53,591 bases of DNA from Flavobacteriaceae bacterium (GCA_017858055.1 JAFMCA010000014.1:1-53591); one strand, 5' to 3'; positions 23,793 to 34,193 are shown, numbered from the stretch's first letter. Numbers and translations are program-made. Notes: generated by a model not told the origin, from the letters alone.

Positions 23793-24416
23793 ATGAAAGA
23801 TTTTTGGAATGAACGCTATGCTTCTACTGAATATGTTTACGGTAAAGAACCCAATCAATATTTTAAACAAATCCTTTGCTCCCTAAGCCCAGGGAAAATC
23901 TTGCTGCCAGCAGAAGGAGAAGGAAGAAATGCCGTTTATGCTGCCTCTTTAGGCTGGCAAGTGTATGCTTACGATTTTAGCGAAAGGGCATATAAGAAAG
24001 CCATGGCGCTGGCGGCTGAAAAAAAAGTACGCCTTCACTATGAAATTGGCTCTCTTGCTGAAATGAATTACCCCGATTGTTTTTTTGATGTCATTGGCTT
24101 GATCTATGTTCACTTTCCAGAACCCATTCGAAAATCGAACCACAAGCACTTAACGAAAATGCTGGCTCCTGAGGGGAATCTAATTTTAGAGGCTTTTAGC
24201 AAAAAGCATCCCCATTACCAAAAATTAAATCCCAATGTAGGTGGGCCAAAACTCCAATCACAACTTTACGATACCAAAGAAATCAGGGAGGATTTTAAAA
24301 ATTTCTACCTCCATCAATTGGAAGAAGAAATCGTTGAGCTTCATGAGGGTAATTTTCATGTTGGTAAAGCCTCCGTCATTCGAATGCATGGAAGTAAAAA
24401 ATTTGAGGAGGGATGA
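23793..24416 (+). CDS. Class I SAM-dependent methyltransferase (TehB-like)
   Basis: A 207-residue methyltransferase. The N-terminus FWNERYASTEYVYGKEPN is typical of the tellurite-resistance/TehB-like group. SAM motif I appears as LLPAEGEGRNAVYAA (38-51). Motif II is AYDFS with Asp61, followed by FFDVIGLIYVHF as motif III/IV. It is likely to methylate a small molecule (metalloid, thiol or halide); the exact substrate cannot be read. Placed directly after the HxlR gene with a 29-bp gap. Confidence 0.85.
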   Translation: MKDFWNERYASTEYVYGKEPNQYFKQILCSLSPGKILLPAEGEGRNAVYAASLGWQVYAYDFSERAYKKAMALAAEKKVRLHYEIGSLAEMNYPDCFFDVIGLIYVHFPEPIRKSNHKHLTKMLAPEGNLILEAFSKKHPHYQKLNPNVGGPKLQSQLYDTKEIREDFKNFYLHQLEEEIVELHEGNFHVGKASVIRMHGSKKFEEG

Positions 24417-24570
24417 ACGTTTGTTGAATCAACTTTTTAATGACTATAAACCCTAAAATCAATCCTGAACTTCGATCTCGAGAACTCTTTCCAAAATTAG
24501 AAAAAGTTTGATTTCTGTTTTTACCCTTTTCATACTATTCTTTTTTATGGTACTTTCGAAAAAAAAACAA

Positions 24571-27543
24571 ATGAGAAAATTATTGCTGTTATTAATTTTC
24601 CCGATAGGTATGCTGCAAGGGCAAGTCTATTTTCCTTCAAATACCGCGGTAAAAACTACTGAACTAAATTATCAAGCCTTTACAAACGCCACCATCCACG
24701 TCAATCCAACTACCGTTATTGAGGGCGCTACATTACTAGAACAAAATGGTCGAATACTCGCTGTTGGGCAAAATATTAAGCTTCCACAGAACACCCGTGT
24801 TTACGATAAAACTGGAACTCATATTTATCCCTCCTTTATCGAACTGAACAGCAACTTTGGAATTAAATCAGAAAAAAATTCTCCTTCTGGTCGGAGTGCA
24901 CAATATGAAGCCAGTCGGGAGGGTTACTACTGGAATGATCATATCATTAGCGATTACAACAGTCTGGAAGATTATAACTACGACAAAACCAAAGCAAAAA
25001 GTCTAAGGAATGCTGGGTTTGGAGTGGTAAATACTCACCGTCCAAACGGGATTCATAGAGGCACCAGTATATTGCTTTCCCTTGGAGATCATTTGTCTGA
25101 CCGAGAACGCTATATCAGCACAAAAGCGGCTGAACATTTTTCTTTCAAAAAAAGCACGAATTCAAATCAATCCTACCCGAGTTCAGTCATGGGAGCTATT
25201 GCCCTGATACGTCAGTTTTATTACGATACAAGATGGTATGAAGCTGGAAATGCAAAACACAAAGATTTAGCCATTGAAGCTGCCCTAAACCAAAAAGCAC
25301 TTCCAAAAGTTTTTGAAGCAGATGATAAATTCAATACCCTGAGGGCTGTCAAAGTAGGAAAGGAAATGGGGCTTGATTTTTACGTGGTTGCAAGCGGTCA
25401 AGAATACGAATTGTTGGACGAACTCAAATCAAATAATGCCCAATTAATTTTACCTCTTGATTTCCCGAAAGCATATGAGACCAGCGATCCGCTTTTGATG
25501 AAAAAAATATCCTTGGCCCAATTGCGGTATTGGAACCAAGCGCCCATGAATGCTGCAGCAGTTGCAAATGCAGGAATCCCCTTTGCGCTTACAACGCATC
25601 AATTGAAATCTCCAGATTCTTTTTTACCAAACCTTAAAAAAGCCGTCGCCTATGGTCTTTCCGAGGAAAAAGCATTGGCTGCGTTAACCACTGTACCCGC
25701 GCAAATTTTAAATCAACAAAACAATCTTGGAACACTAGAAAAAGGGAAGTTGGCAAATTTTGTTATAACCTCTGGACCCCTTTTTGAAAACGATACAAAA
25801 CTTTATGAAAATTGGGTAAATGGAACTCCTCATGTGATTTTGGATCACACCATTACAAACCTTGATGGAAAATACAACCTAGAAATTCAAGGCAACCTAC
25901 TAGAACTTGAGCTAAAAAACAGTCAAGAAAGTATCCGAGCAACCGCGAAAAGGGACACCTTAAAATACAAAACAAAAGTTTTATATAAAGACGACTGGCT
26001 CTCCATTACCCTTTTGAATGATGCAGAAAAAGTCTATGCGCAACTCCATACAAAAATTGATGCTTCGGGTCTTAAAAGTGGACAAGGAATAGATTTTTCA
26101 GGAAATCAAATTCAATGGATTGCTAATAAAATTGAAACCGAAGAGGCCCCTAAAAAAGAGACAATTCCTCAATATTACGATCCTGTTCCGGTTACTTTTC
26201 CAAACAAAGCCTACGGCTTTAAAGAGCGCCCTAAAGCGGTATCCATACTCTTTCAAAACACGACAGTCTGGACCAATGAAGCCGAAGGGATCCTCGATCA
26301 AACAGATGTGTTGGTCGTAGACGGAAAAATTGCACAAATTGGCAAACAACTGAAATCAAATGGTGCGCTAATTGTTGACGGTAGGGGCAAACACCTTACC
26401 TCTGGAATCATCGATGAACATTCCCACTTAGGAGCTTCCAGCATCAATGAAGGAGGTCATAATTCTTCCGCTGAGGTCAGTATAGAAGACGTGTTAGAAC
26501 CGGACGATATTGGACTTTTCCGCGATTTAGCTGGAGGGGTTACTACCATCCAAATTTTACATGGTTCTGCTAACCCCATTGGTGGACGCTCAGCCATCAT
26601 CAAACTTAAATGGGGAGAAACTGCGGAGAACTTACTTGTTAAAAATGCAGATCCGTTCATCAAATTTGCGCTGGGAGAAAATGTAAAACAATCCAACTGG
26701 GGTAGTTTTTCTCGTTTTCCTCAAACTCGTATGGGAGTAGAACAAGTCTTTGTTGATTACTTTCAACGCGCAAAAGAATACGGCAAACAATGGGATGACT
26801 ATAACAATCTCTCTAAAAAAATTAAAGCCAAAACCAAAGCCCCTCGATACGATGTAGAGATGGAAGTGCTTCTTCAAATTCTGAGAGGAGAGCGTTTTAT
26901 TTCTTGTCATTCTTATGTACAATCTGAAATCAATATGTTGATGAAAGTTGCTGAGAAATTCGACTTTAAAGTAAACACCTTTACTCATATCCTTGAAGGC
27001 TATAAAGTAGCGGATAAGATGGCCGAACACGGTGTTGGCGGTTCTACATTTTCAGATTGGTGGGCATACAAAAACGAAGTAAAAGATGCGATCCCTTATA
27101 ATGGGGCTATTATGCATAACGCTGGAGTTACCGTTGCTTTCAATTCGGACGATGCCGAGATGTCGAGACGTTTAAATCAGGAAGCCGCTAAGGCAGTAAA
27201 ATACGGTGGAATCTCCGAAGAAGACGCCTGGAAATTTGTGACCCTTAATCCTGCAAAGCTCCTCCACCTAGACGATCGCATCGGAAGTATAAAGGTGGGG
27301 AAAGATGCAGATCTAGTATTGTGGTCGGATCATCCCCTTTCCATCTATGCTAGAGCAGAAAAGACCCTAATCGAGGGGACGGTTTATTATGATGCAGCTA
27401 CTGTAGATGCACAATTGAAGTCCATGGAAACTGAAAAACAACAAATTATCAGTCAAATGCTTATGGCCAAAGAGCAAGGTGCTGAAACTCAAGCGGCTCC
27501 CTCAGGTGCCCAGAGAGAATTTACTTGTGAAACTTTAGATTAA
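24571..27543 (+). CDS. Large secreted tandem amidohydrolase-like protein
   Basis: A 990-residue exported protein. I place the start at the ATG at 24571, which opens the signal peptide MRKLLLLLIFPIGMLQGQ; upstream in-frame TTG and ATG codons would add a second hydrophobic stretch. Two amidohydrolase-like halves follow. In the N-terminal half the first metal motif is replaced (YPSFIELNSNFG instead of HxH). In the C-terminal half the motifs are complete: DEHSHLG near 614, SCHSYVQ, THILEG and AFNSDDAE, ending with the usual GSIKVGKDADLVLWSDHPL. The second half resembles imidazolonepropionase/prolidase-like enzymes. The downstream gene (9-bp gap) is a further copy without ligands. Likely a periplasmic peptide or amide hydrolase; substrate unknown. 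Confidence 0.85.
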   Translation: MRKLLLLLIFPIGMLQGQVYFPSNTAVKTTELNYQAFTNATIHVNPTTVIEGATLLEQNGRILAVGQNIKLPQNTRVYDKTGTHIYPSFIELNSNFGIKSEKNSPSGRSAQYEASREGYYWNDHIISDYNSLEDYNYDKTKAKSLRNAGFGVVNTHRPNGIHRGTSILLSLGDHLSDRERYISTKAAEHFSFKKSTNSNQSYPSSVMGAIALIRQFYYDTRWYEAGNAKHKDLAIEAALNQKALPKVFEADDKFNTLRAVKVGKEMGLDFYVVASGQEYELLDELKSNNAQLILPLDFPKAYETSDPLLMKKISLAQLRYWNQAPMNAAAVANAGIPFALTTHQLKSPDSFLPNLKKAVAYGLSEEKALAALTTVPAQILNQQNNLGTLEKGKLANFVITSGPLFENDTKLYENWVNGTPHVILDHTITNLDGKYNLEIQGNLLELELKNSQESIRATAKRDTLKYKTKVLYKDDWLSITLLNDAEKVYAQLHTKIDASGLKSGQGIDFSGNQIQWIANKIETEEAPKKETIPQYYDPVPVTFPNKAYGFKERPKAVSILFQNTTVWTNEAEGILDQTDVLVVDGKIAQIGKQLKSNGALIVDGRGKHLTSGIIDEHSHLGASSINEGGHNSSAEVSIEDVLEPDDIGLFRDLAGGVTTIQILHGSANPIGGRSAIIKLKWGETAENLLVKNADPFIKFALGENVKQSNWGSFSRFPQTRMGVEQVFVDYFQRAKEYGKQWDDYNNLSKKIKAKTKAPRYDVEMEVLLQILRGERFISCHSYVQSEINMLMKVAEKFDFKVNTFTHILEGYKVADKMAEHGVGGSTFSDWWAYKNEVKDAIPYNGAIMHNAGVTVAFNSDDAEMSRRLNQEAAKAVKYGGISEEDAWKFVTLNPAKLLHLDDRIGSIKVGKDADLVLWSDHPLSIYARAEKTLIEGTVYYDAATVDAQLKSMETEKQQIISQMLMAKEQGAETQAAPSGAQREFTCETLD

Positions 27544-27552
27544 AAAAAGACA

Positions 27553-28842
27553 ATGAAAAAATTACTAAACATACTCATCTTAATCTTGTGGTTCCCTGCC
27601 GTGGGGCAACAAACCCCCGCCAGTACTCAAGTAAAATCAATCCTAATTCAAAATGCTTTTATTCACATTGGGGATGGTACCACGATTGCAAATGGAGCGC
27701 TTGGATTTGAAAATGGAATAATTACGTATGTAGGAGATGGGCAAGATGCTCCACTTTTTGACCTTACTGTGGATGCCCAAGGCCAACAACTGTACCCGGG
27801 TTTTATCGCGGCTAACAGTACCCTGGGTTTGGCAGAAGTTGATGCCGTTCGTGCAACCCGTGACGATGACGAACTAGGAGATTTTTTACCCCATATTCGT
27901 GCTGCAATTGCCTATGATGCGGAATCTAAAATTGTAGAAAGCATGCGTCCAAATGGTGTATTAATGGCACAAATAACTCCAAGAGGAGGTCTGATTTCCG
28001 GGAGTTCTTCTGTCATGCAACTCGATGCGTGGAATTGGGAAGATGCCCTAATCAAAACAGAGGACGGAATTCACCTCAACTGGCCAAATCCCTACTCAAG
28101 AGGTCGATCATGGTTGGGAGAGGATCCTGCTTTGAAAGCCAATGAAAACTACCTGACCACAATAGAAAAGCTAAAAGCATTTTTTGAAAATGCACAAGTA
28201 TATGCTACAAATCAAAATCCGATACACCTTCCCTATCAGGCGATGAAAGGACTGTTTGATGGGTCGAAAACCCTCTATCTCCATGCGGAAGATGAAAAGC
28301 AAATTGTAGATGGAATCAGTTATTTGAAAAAAATAAACATCCAAAACGTTGTATTAGTGGGTGGAAACGAAGCCTTGCATCAAATTGATTTTATCAAAAA
28401 ACACCAAATTCCAGTCATCGCTTCCAGACCGCATCGCCTTCCAGACAGTGAAGACGAAGATGTTAAAGGAAGTTTTAAATTGGCAGCTAAATTGATCGCT
28501 GAAGGGATCTTAGTAAGTATCGATGTTAGTGGAAGAATGGAACGAATGTACACCCGTAACCTCCCCTTTTATGCGGGGAGCTTTGCTGCCTATGGAATGG
28601 ATAAGGAAGTTGCCTTACAACTTATCACCTCTAATCCGGCTAAAATTTTGGGCATCGATGACCGAGTCGGTACACTGACTGTTGGCAAAGACGCAACCTT
28701 ATTCCTTTCTTTAGGTGATGCATTGGATATGCGCACCAATCAAATCTTTAAAGCGTGGATCCAAGGCCGAGAGATTAGTTTAGAAACCCATCAGACCGAA
28801 CTTTGGAGACGCTATTCTGAAAAATATTCAACTGAAGAATAA
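27553..28842 (+). CDS. Secreted amidohydrolase-like protein lacking metal ligands
   Basis: A 429-residue exported protein with signal peptide MKKLLNILILILWFPAVGQ. The fold is amidohydrolase-like: N-terminal beta domain (ILIQNAFIHIGDGTTIANGAL), C-terminal TSNPAKILGIDDRVGTLTVG and KDATLFLSLGDAL. However, the expected HxH is GFIAANSTLG and the late Asp region reads SIDVSGRMERM. It resembles the N-terminal half of the preceding protein more than its active half. It starts 9 bp after that gene, so the two are almost certainly co-transcribed and may form a hetero-complex in which this one is regulatory or structural. A hairpin terminator follows. Confidence 0.8.
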   Translation: MKKLLNILILILWFPAVGQQTPASTQVKSILIQNAFIHIGDGTTIANGALGFENGIITYVGDGQDAPLFDLTVDAQGQQLYPGFIAANSTLGLAEVDAVRATRDDDELGDFLPHIRAAIAYDAESKIVESMRPNGVLMAQITPRGGLISGSSSVMQLDAWNWEDALIKTEDGIHLNWPNPYSRGRSWLGEDPALKANENYLTTIEKLKAFFENAQVYATNQNPIHLPYQAMKGLFDGSKTLYLHAEDEKQIVDGISYLKKINIQNVVLVGGNEALHQIDFIKKHQIPVIASRPHRLPDSEDEDVKGSFKLAAKLIAEGILVSIDVSGRMERMYTRNLPFYAGSFAAYGMDKEVALQLITSNPAKILGIDDRVGTLTVGKDATLFLSLGDALDMRTNQIFKAWIQGREISLETHQTELWRRYSEKYSTEE

Positions 28843-28848
28843 ACCAAT

Positions 28849-28898
28849 AAAACGGATCAAGATGCTAATACACCTTGGTCCGCTTTAACTTTTTCCCT
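28849..28898 (+). terminator. Imperfect hairpin terminator after the amidohydrolase pair
   Basis: A 13-nt left arm (28849-28861) pairs with the right arm (28874-28886) with one mismatch and one G-T pair; TTTAACTTTTT follows. It separates the amidohydrolase unit from the DUF5916 gene. Confidence 0.55.
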
Positions 28899-28921
28899 TC
28901 TACAAAAAATTACCCTACGGA

Positions 28922-31144
28922 ATGAAATTTCATTTTTCACCTCAATTAATTCTTTTCTACTTCCTCTTTTTGGGTTTGTCTTCTTTATCCACTTTTGGAC
29001 AGCAATTTGAGAAAAGAACTGTTTTTGTGAAAAAAACAAATGAAAAAATTCGGCTCGATGGACTCCTGGATGAAGCGGTTTGGGAAAAGGCGGAAGTAGT
29101 GACTGATTTTTGGCAAATGTTTCCTACAGATTCGTTGCGTTCGAACAACGAGACTACAGTCCGACTCCTCTATGATGATACCCATATCTATTTCGGCGCT
29201 CATGCTGTAGGAGTGGGTCCAGATTTTATGGTAAGCTCGTTAAAACGGGACTTCAGTGCTCGATCCAACGATAACGTTACGGTGCTGTTAGACACCTTTC
29301 AAGATGGACAAAATGCTTTTTTATTCGGCGTAAGTGCCTATGGTGTTCAACGTGAAGGTTTGGTCTCTGAAAGAGGGACAACGATTGCAGGTTTTAGTTT
29401 GACCTGGGATATCAAATGGCAAGCAGAAAGTACAAGAAATGGGAACTCTTTTACCATTGAAATCGCTATTCCATTAAATTCTCTAAAATACCCAGAAGGA
29501 AGTCAACGTTGGGGTTTTCAATCCTATCGCTATGATATGCAAAGTAATGAACGAAGCTCTTGGGCACGAGTTCCTCAAAATCAAATTCCTATTAATTTGG
29601 GCTACCTAGGTGAACTCGTTTTTGAAGAACCCTTAAGCAGAAGCAAAACCCCAGTCTATGTAATTCCTTATACCAACATACTTTCCTCCAAAGACTTTAA
29701 TACCGACCTCTCAGATCACTCGCTTACCGTTGGAGGAGATCTGAAAATTGCTGTAGGTAATGGGCTGAACTTGGATGTTACGATAAATCCTGATTTTTCC
29801 AATGTAGAAGTGGATGACATCGTCACCAACTTAACACGTTTTGAAATTTCACTTCCTGAAAAGCGCCAATTTTTTATTGATAATGGAGATCTGTTTGGCA
29901 ATTTTGGGAGCTTTAGAGACGCCATCCCATTTTTCTCAAGGCGCATAGGAATTGCTAAAGATCCAGAAGGAAATACGATTCAGAATAATATTTTAGGGGG
30001 GGTACGATTAAGCGGAAAACTAGATGAAAACTGGCGTCTTGGAATATTAAGCATCCAAAATCAAGAAGATGTAAGCAATCAAATCGCATCCAACAACAAC
30101 TCCATGGTGGCCCTTCAAAGAAGGATATTTAAACAATCTCAAATTGGTGCCTTTGTCGTGAATCGAGAGAATTTTAAAGACTATGATTTTGTTGATGAAG
30201 CGGATGAATTCAACCGAGTTTTAGGAATTGATTTTAATCTGAACTCTGCCGACAACAATTGGATTGGAAAGTTTTATACCCATAAATCATTTCAAGCCAA
30301 CGATACGGAAGGAAATTTATCCTCCAGAGCCTCCCTTCTTTACAATAGCCGTATTTGGCGGTTCAGTTCGGACTGGGTCTATGTAGATCGAGATTTTAGA
30401 TCCGACCTTGGCTTTATTCCAAGAACAGGAGTTTTTAAGTCAGGAACTTCAGCAGGTCGGTATTTCTATCCCAAATCGGGTGTGGTCAATTCCCATTTTA
30501 TCAGACTTTTAAATCTGATGTGGTATCAATCCGATTTAGACTATAAAAAAACGGATCATATCAAATGGCTTGAATACAATGTCGAGTTTAAAAAAATGGA
30601 TCAGCTTGCTTTTTCCATTAGAGACCAATATGTCTATTTGTCCAGTGCCTTTGATCCCACACGTTCAGAAAACGGAATCCCTTTACCAGAAAATTCAGAC
30701 TATACTTTTAATGAATGGTCTTTAGAATATACATCTAATGTGGCGAAGCTCTTTAATTTTTCTTCCGAAGTTTCTTACGGTTCTTTTTATAATGGAACAC
30801 GTTTCTCAATTAAAGGAACTACTCAATACAGAATTCAACCCATACTTTCAATGAGTCTTCTTTGGGATTATAACCAAGTTCGACTTCCCGATCCATATCC
30901 TTCGGCAGACCTTATTTTAATCAGTCCAAAAATTGAATTGACTTTAAATAAAAAACTCTTTTGGTCTACGCTTGTTCAGTACAGCAATCAGACTGATAAC
31001 TTGGGCATCAATTCTAGACTGCAATGGCGTTTTGCACCGCTGTCTGACCTCTTTTTAGTATATAACGATAACTATTATACTCGAGAGTTTGGACCGGTAT
31101 ACCGTTCGATTAATCTCAAAGTAACCTACTGGCTAAGTTTATAA
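28922..31144 (+). CDS. DUF5916/CBM9-like outer-membrane protein
   Basis: A 740-residue exported protein with signal peptide ending STFGQ at about residue 27. Residues about 35-230 are a CBM9-like beta-sandwich (KIRLDGLLDEAVWEKAE, VRLLYDDTHIYFGAHA, NDNVTVLLDTFQDGQNAF). The rest is rich in alternating aromatic beta-strands ending with the terminal Phe/Leu strand typical of outer-membrane barrels (INLKVTYWLSL). This matches DUF5916 proteins, widespread in Bacteroidota and of uncertain role. Several copies of W/Y-rich strands with short turns support a 14 to 16-stranded barrel. It is not a TonB receptor, as no plug is seen. Possibly binds carbohydrate or transports peptide products of the amidohydrolases upstream; that is speculation. 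Confidence 0.85.
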   Translation: MKFHFSPQLILFYFLFLGLSSLSTFGQQFEKRTVFVKKTNEKIRLDGLLDEAVWEKAEVVTDFWQMFPTDSLRSNNETTVRLLYDDTHIYFGAHAVGVGPDFMVSSLKRDFSARSNDNVTVLLDTFQDGQNAFLFGVSAYGVQREGLVSERGTTIAGFSLTWDIKWQAESTRNGNSFTIEIAIPLNSLKYPEGSQRWGFQSYRYDMQSNERSSWARVPQNQIPINLGYLGELVFEEPLSRSKTPVYVIPYTNILSSKDFNTDLSDHSLTVGGDLKIAVGNGLNLDVTINPDFSNVEVDDIVTNLTRFEISLPEKRQFFIDNGDLFGNFGSFRDAIPFFSRRIGIAKDPEGNTIQNNILGGVRLSGKLDENWRLGILSIQNQEDVSNQIASNNNSMVALQRRIFKQSQIGAFVVNRENFKDYDFVDEADEFNRVLGIDFNLNSADNNWIGKFYTHKSFQANDTEGNLSSRASLLYNSRIWRFSSDWVYVDRDFRSDLGFIPRTGVFKSGTSAGRYFYPKSGVVNSHFIRLLNLMWYQSDLDYKKTDHIKWLEYNVEFKKMDQLAFSIRDQYVYLSSAFDPTRSENGIPLPENSDYTFNEWSLEYTSNVAKLFNFSSEVSYGSFYNGTRFSIKGTTQYRIQPILSMSLLWDYNQVRLPDPYPSADLILISPKIELTLNKKLFWSTLVQYSNQTDNLGINSRLQWRFAPLSDLFLVYNDNYYTREFGPVYRSINLKVTYWLSL

Positions 31145-31171
31145 AAAAAGACCCGTTTACAACGGGTCTTT
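31143..31171. terminator. Bidirectional terminator between DUF5916 and aconitase genes
   Basis: AAAGACCCGTT (31147-31157) and AACGGGTCTTT (31161-31171) form a perfect 11-bp stem with a 3-nt loop. The seven A on the left give a strong T run for the aconitase (minus) transcript. Confidence 0.85.
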
Positions 31172-31198
31172 ACTAGTATTCGGGTAGTTAAAACTGGA

Positions 31199-33466
31199 TT
31201 AACTAGCGTTTTGCTTTTTAATCAAGTTCAATGCAGACCCCTCTCTAAACCAATCAATTTGTTGATCGTTATAGGTATGATTTGCTAAGATGGTGTCTTT
31301 TGAACCGTTTGCATGAACTAGTTCTATTGTCAAGGATTTCCCTGGAGCAAAATGGGCTAAATCAACAAAATTGAAAACGTCATCTTCTTGAATTAAATCG
31401 TAATCGGATTCTTTTGCAAAAGTGATTCCGAGCATCCCTTGTTTTTTCAAGTTCGTTTCGTGAATTCGTGCAAAAGATTTTACTAAGACTACTTTAACAC
31501 CTAAATGTCTGGGTTCCATCGCAGCGTGTTCTCTTGACGATCCTTCTCCGTAGTTGTGATCTCCTACCACTACGGTTTCTATTCCCGCGGCCTTGTATTG
31601 TCTTTGCACATCAGGGACACCTCCGTATTCTCCTGTCAATTGATTCTTGACAAAATTGGTTTTTTCATTGAAGGCATTTACAGCGCCAATTAAACAGTTG
31701 TTTGATATGTTGTCCAAATGTCCTCTAAAACGCAACCAAGGTCCAGCCATCGAGATATGATCTGTAGTACATTTGCCTTTCGCCTTGATAAGGAGTTTAG
31801 CACCCAATAGGTTTTCTCCATTCCAAGGAGCAAAGGGAGTTAAAAGTTGTAACCGCTCAGAATCTGGTTTAACAATAACCTGAACTGCAGAACTGTCTTC
31901 TTCTGGCGCAAGATATCCATTGTCTTCAACGTCGAATCCTTTGGGAGGAAGTTCAATTCCTTGTGGGGGATCCAATCGAACTTCTTCCCCTAATTCATTG
32001 ATAAGGCTGTCCGTAATAGGATTGAAATCCAAACGGCCAGAGATTGCTACAGCGGCAACCATTTCTGGAGAAGCTACAAAAGCGTGGGTATTGGGATTCC
32101 CATCCGCACGTTTTGAAAAGTTTCTATTAAAGGAATGAATAATGGAATTGGGCTCTTGTTTATCTGCACCTTCACGCGCCCATTGACCAATACAAGGTCC
32201 ACAAGCATTGGTAAATATCTTTGCGTTTAAATCTTCGAATATGGAAAGTAAACCGTCTCTTTCTGCAGTGAAACGAACCTGTTCCGAACCGGGGTTTATT
32301 CCAAATTCTGCCTTTGTCTTTAAGTTCTTTGCTACGGCTTGTTTTGCAATAGAAGCTGCACGTGATAAATCTTCATAAGAGGAGTTTGTACACGATCCAA
32401 TAAGTCCCCATTCTACTTGTAAGGGCCATCCATTGGCTTTTGCAACAGCTTTCATTTCAGCCACAGGAGTTGCTAAATCGGGGGTGAATGGTCCGTTTAC
32501 ATGGGGAGTAAGGGTATCTAAATTGATTTCAATTACTTCATCAAAATAGAGTTCAGGGTTTGCATACACTTCAGGATCTGCGGTGAGGTGCTCTTTTACT
32601 TGGTTAGCGGCATCCGCCACATCATCTCTTCCAGTTGCTCTTAAATAGCGTTCCATAGCAGCGTCGTATCCAAAAGTTGAAGTGGTAGCACCTACTTCAG
32701 CACCCATATTACAGATGGTTCCTTTTCCGGTACAAGACATGGAAACTGCTCCGTCTCCAAAATATTCTATTATTGCTCCCGTTCCCCCTTTTACGGTAAG
32801 AATCCCTGCAACTTTTAAAATGACATCTTTCGGTGCTGTCCAACCGTTTAGTTTTCCTGTAAGTTTTACACCAATAAGTTTTGGGAATTTTAACTCCCAA
32901 GCCATATCAGCCATCACATCTACTGCATCTGCTCCACCTACACCTATAGCAACCATCCCAAGACCTCCTGCATTAACGGTATGAGAGTCTGTACCTATCA
33001 TCATTCCTCCTGGGAATGCGTAATTTTCGAGCACAACTTGATGAATAATCCCGGCTCCAGGTTTCCAAAATCCTATTCCATATTTATTCGACACGGATTC
33101 TAAAAAATCGAACACTTCCGCGGAAGTAGAATTGGCGGTTTTTAAATCCTTAGTAGCGCCTTCTTTAGCTTGAATTAAATGATCACAGTGTACGGTTGTA
33201 GGTACTGCCACTTTGGGTTTTCCTGATTGCATAAACTGCAATAAGGCCATCTGAGCTGTAGCATCTTGACAAGCGATACGATCAGGAGCAAAATCAACAT
33301 AATCTTTCCCTCTTACAAAAGCTTGTTTTACAGAAGTATCCCACAAATGAGAATACAAGGTTTTTTCAGTTGCTGTTAATGGTTTGCCTGTTAGTTTTCT
33401 GGCTTGGCTTACTCGCTCTGGAAGTCGGCTGTAAACCTGCTTTATCATCTCGATATCAAAGGCCAT
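31199..33466 (-). CDS. acn: Aconitate hydratase (mitochondrial-type)
   Basis: A 755-residue [4Fe-4S] enzyme of the citric acid cycle converting citrate to isocitrate. The size and sequence follow the mitochondrial-type aconitase rather than AcnB. The three cluster cysteines are visible in [10 protein letters not shown] (about 358) and ACGPCIGQW (about 420-423). Substrate-binding blocks include [13 protein letters not shown], the swivel domain [15 protein letters not shown], and the late [14 protein letters not shown]. It has its own promoter (TAATTTTG at 33496-33489) and terminator, so it is probably a single-gene unit. Cytoplasmic. Confidence 0.97.
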   Translation of the reverse strand: MAFDIEMIKQVYSRLPERVSQARKLTGKPLTATEKTLYSHLWDTSVKQAFVRGKDYVDFAPDRIACQDATAQMALLQFMQSGKPKVAVPTTVHCDHLIQAKEGATKDLKTANSTSAEVFDFLESVSNKYGIGFWKPGAGIIHQVVLENYAFPGGMMIGTDSHTVNAGGLGMVAIGVGGADAVDVMADMAWELKFPKLIGVKLTGKLNGWTAPKDVILKVAGILTVKGGTGAIIEYFGDGAVSMSCTGKGTICNMGAEVGATTSTFGYDAAMERYLRATGRDDVADAANQVKEHLTADPEVYANPELYFDEVIEINLDTLTPHVNGPFTPDLATPVAEMKAVAKANGWPLQVEWGLIGSCTNSSYEDLSRAASIAKQAVAKNLKTKAEFGINPGSEQVRFTAERDGLLSIFEDLNAKIFTNACGPCIGQWAREGADKQEPNSIIHSFNRNFSKRADGNPNTHAFVASPEMVAAVAISGRLDFNPITDSLINELGEEVRLDPPQGIELPPKGFDVEDNGYLAPEEDSSAVQVIVKPDSERLQLLTPFAPWNGENLLGAKLLIKAKGKCTTDHISMAGPWLRFRGHLDNISNNCLIGAVNAFNEKTNFVKNQLTGEYGGVPDVQRQYKAAGIETVVVGDHNYGEGSSREHAAMEPRHLGVKVVLVKSFARIHETNLKKQGMLGITFAKESDYDLIQEDDVFNFVDLAHFAPGKSLTIELVHANGSKDTILANHTYNDQQIDWFREGSALNLIKKQNAS

Positions 33467-33488
33467 ATTCGTGGATTTAAATTCGCTA

Positions 33489-33496
33489 CAAAATTA
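33489..33496 (-). promoter_or_regulatory. Candidate -7 promoter element of acn
   Basis: Minus-strand TAATTTTG matches TAnnTTTG exactly and ends 23 bp before the acn start. No exact TTG at the best -33 position. Confidence 0.5.
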
Positions 33497-33711
33497 GAAA
33501 AATAAACAGTAGTTTTTGCCTTTTCGTTTCATGGATTTAAAAAGAATTTGATACGTGAAAAAATCAAATCGCTATCCATTCAAAAAACTCCATTTTAACT
33601 TCCCCCAATCTAGGTCATCGATTTAAAAATTTATAAATTTGAAAGGACATTATTTTGTTACTCCCCGTTTCTTTACTTGTACTGCCTTATATAATAAAAT
33701 GAAAGTAAACT

Positions 33712-34182
33712 ATGAGTGAAAAGTACAGATCTAATTGTCCAATGGCGAATTTGCTTGATATCGTCGGTGATAAATGGTCATTAATCATAATTCGAGATTT
33801 ATTTCTAAACCGAGATACCTTTTCTAAGCTTTTAAAAAGCGGGGAGGAACAAATTTCTACGAATATTTTAACCAATCGACTGAAACATTTAAAGAAGAAT
33901 AACATCATTGACTTCGTGAAAGATAAAAACGATCATAAAGTCAAGCATTATTTTTTGACAGACAAAGGGACTGATCTCAATGCAGTAATTTACGACATGA
34001 CCATGTGGAGTACAAAACACGTCAATCGATCTTTTAATACTGTTGCTTCTACTTGGTTAGAAAAAAGTCAAGGCATCCCCCGAGACTTGATCATTGAAAA
34101 TGGCAAAAAAAATTACATCGAACATCGCCAAAAACTGTTGGAATTTCATCAAAACCAAGACGAGCTTCATATATATTTCTAA
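33712..34182 (+). CDS. HxlR-family transcriptional regulator
   Basis: A 156-residue regulator clearly paralogous to the one at 23308-23763 (shared SNCPMANLLDIVGDKWSL-type opening with conserved Cys, ISTNILTNRLKHLKK, and KVKHYFLTDKG). The C-terminal third differs. It is convergent with the RND efflux operon: its stop is 11 bp from the end of the TolC-type gene. It may control that operon or a distant target. A promoter with TTG (33672 region) and TACTTGTA (33691 region) is plausible upstream. Confidence 0.9.
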   Translation: MSEKYRSNCPMANLLDIVGDKWSLIIIRDLFLNRDTFSKLLKSGEEQISTNILTNRLKHLKKNNIIDFVKDKNDHKVKHYFLTDKGTDLNAVIYDMTMWSTKHVNRSFNTVASTWLEKSQGIPRDLIIENGKKNYIEHRQKLLEFHQNQDELHIYF

Positions 34183-34193
34183 GCTCTATAGCC

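Noticed and set aside
24508-24570. TTG and ATG starts upstream of the large amidohydrolase
   Set aside because: They would place a second hydrophobic segment ahead of the proper signal peptide at 24571.
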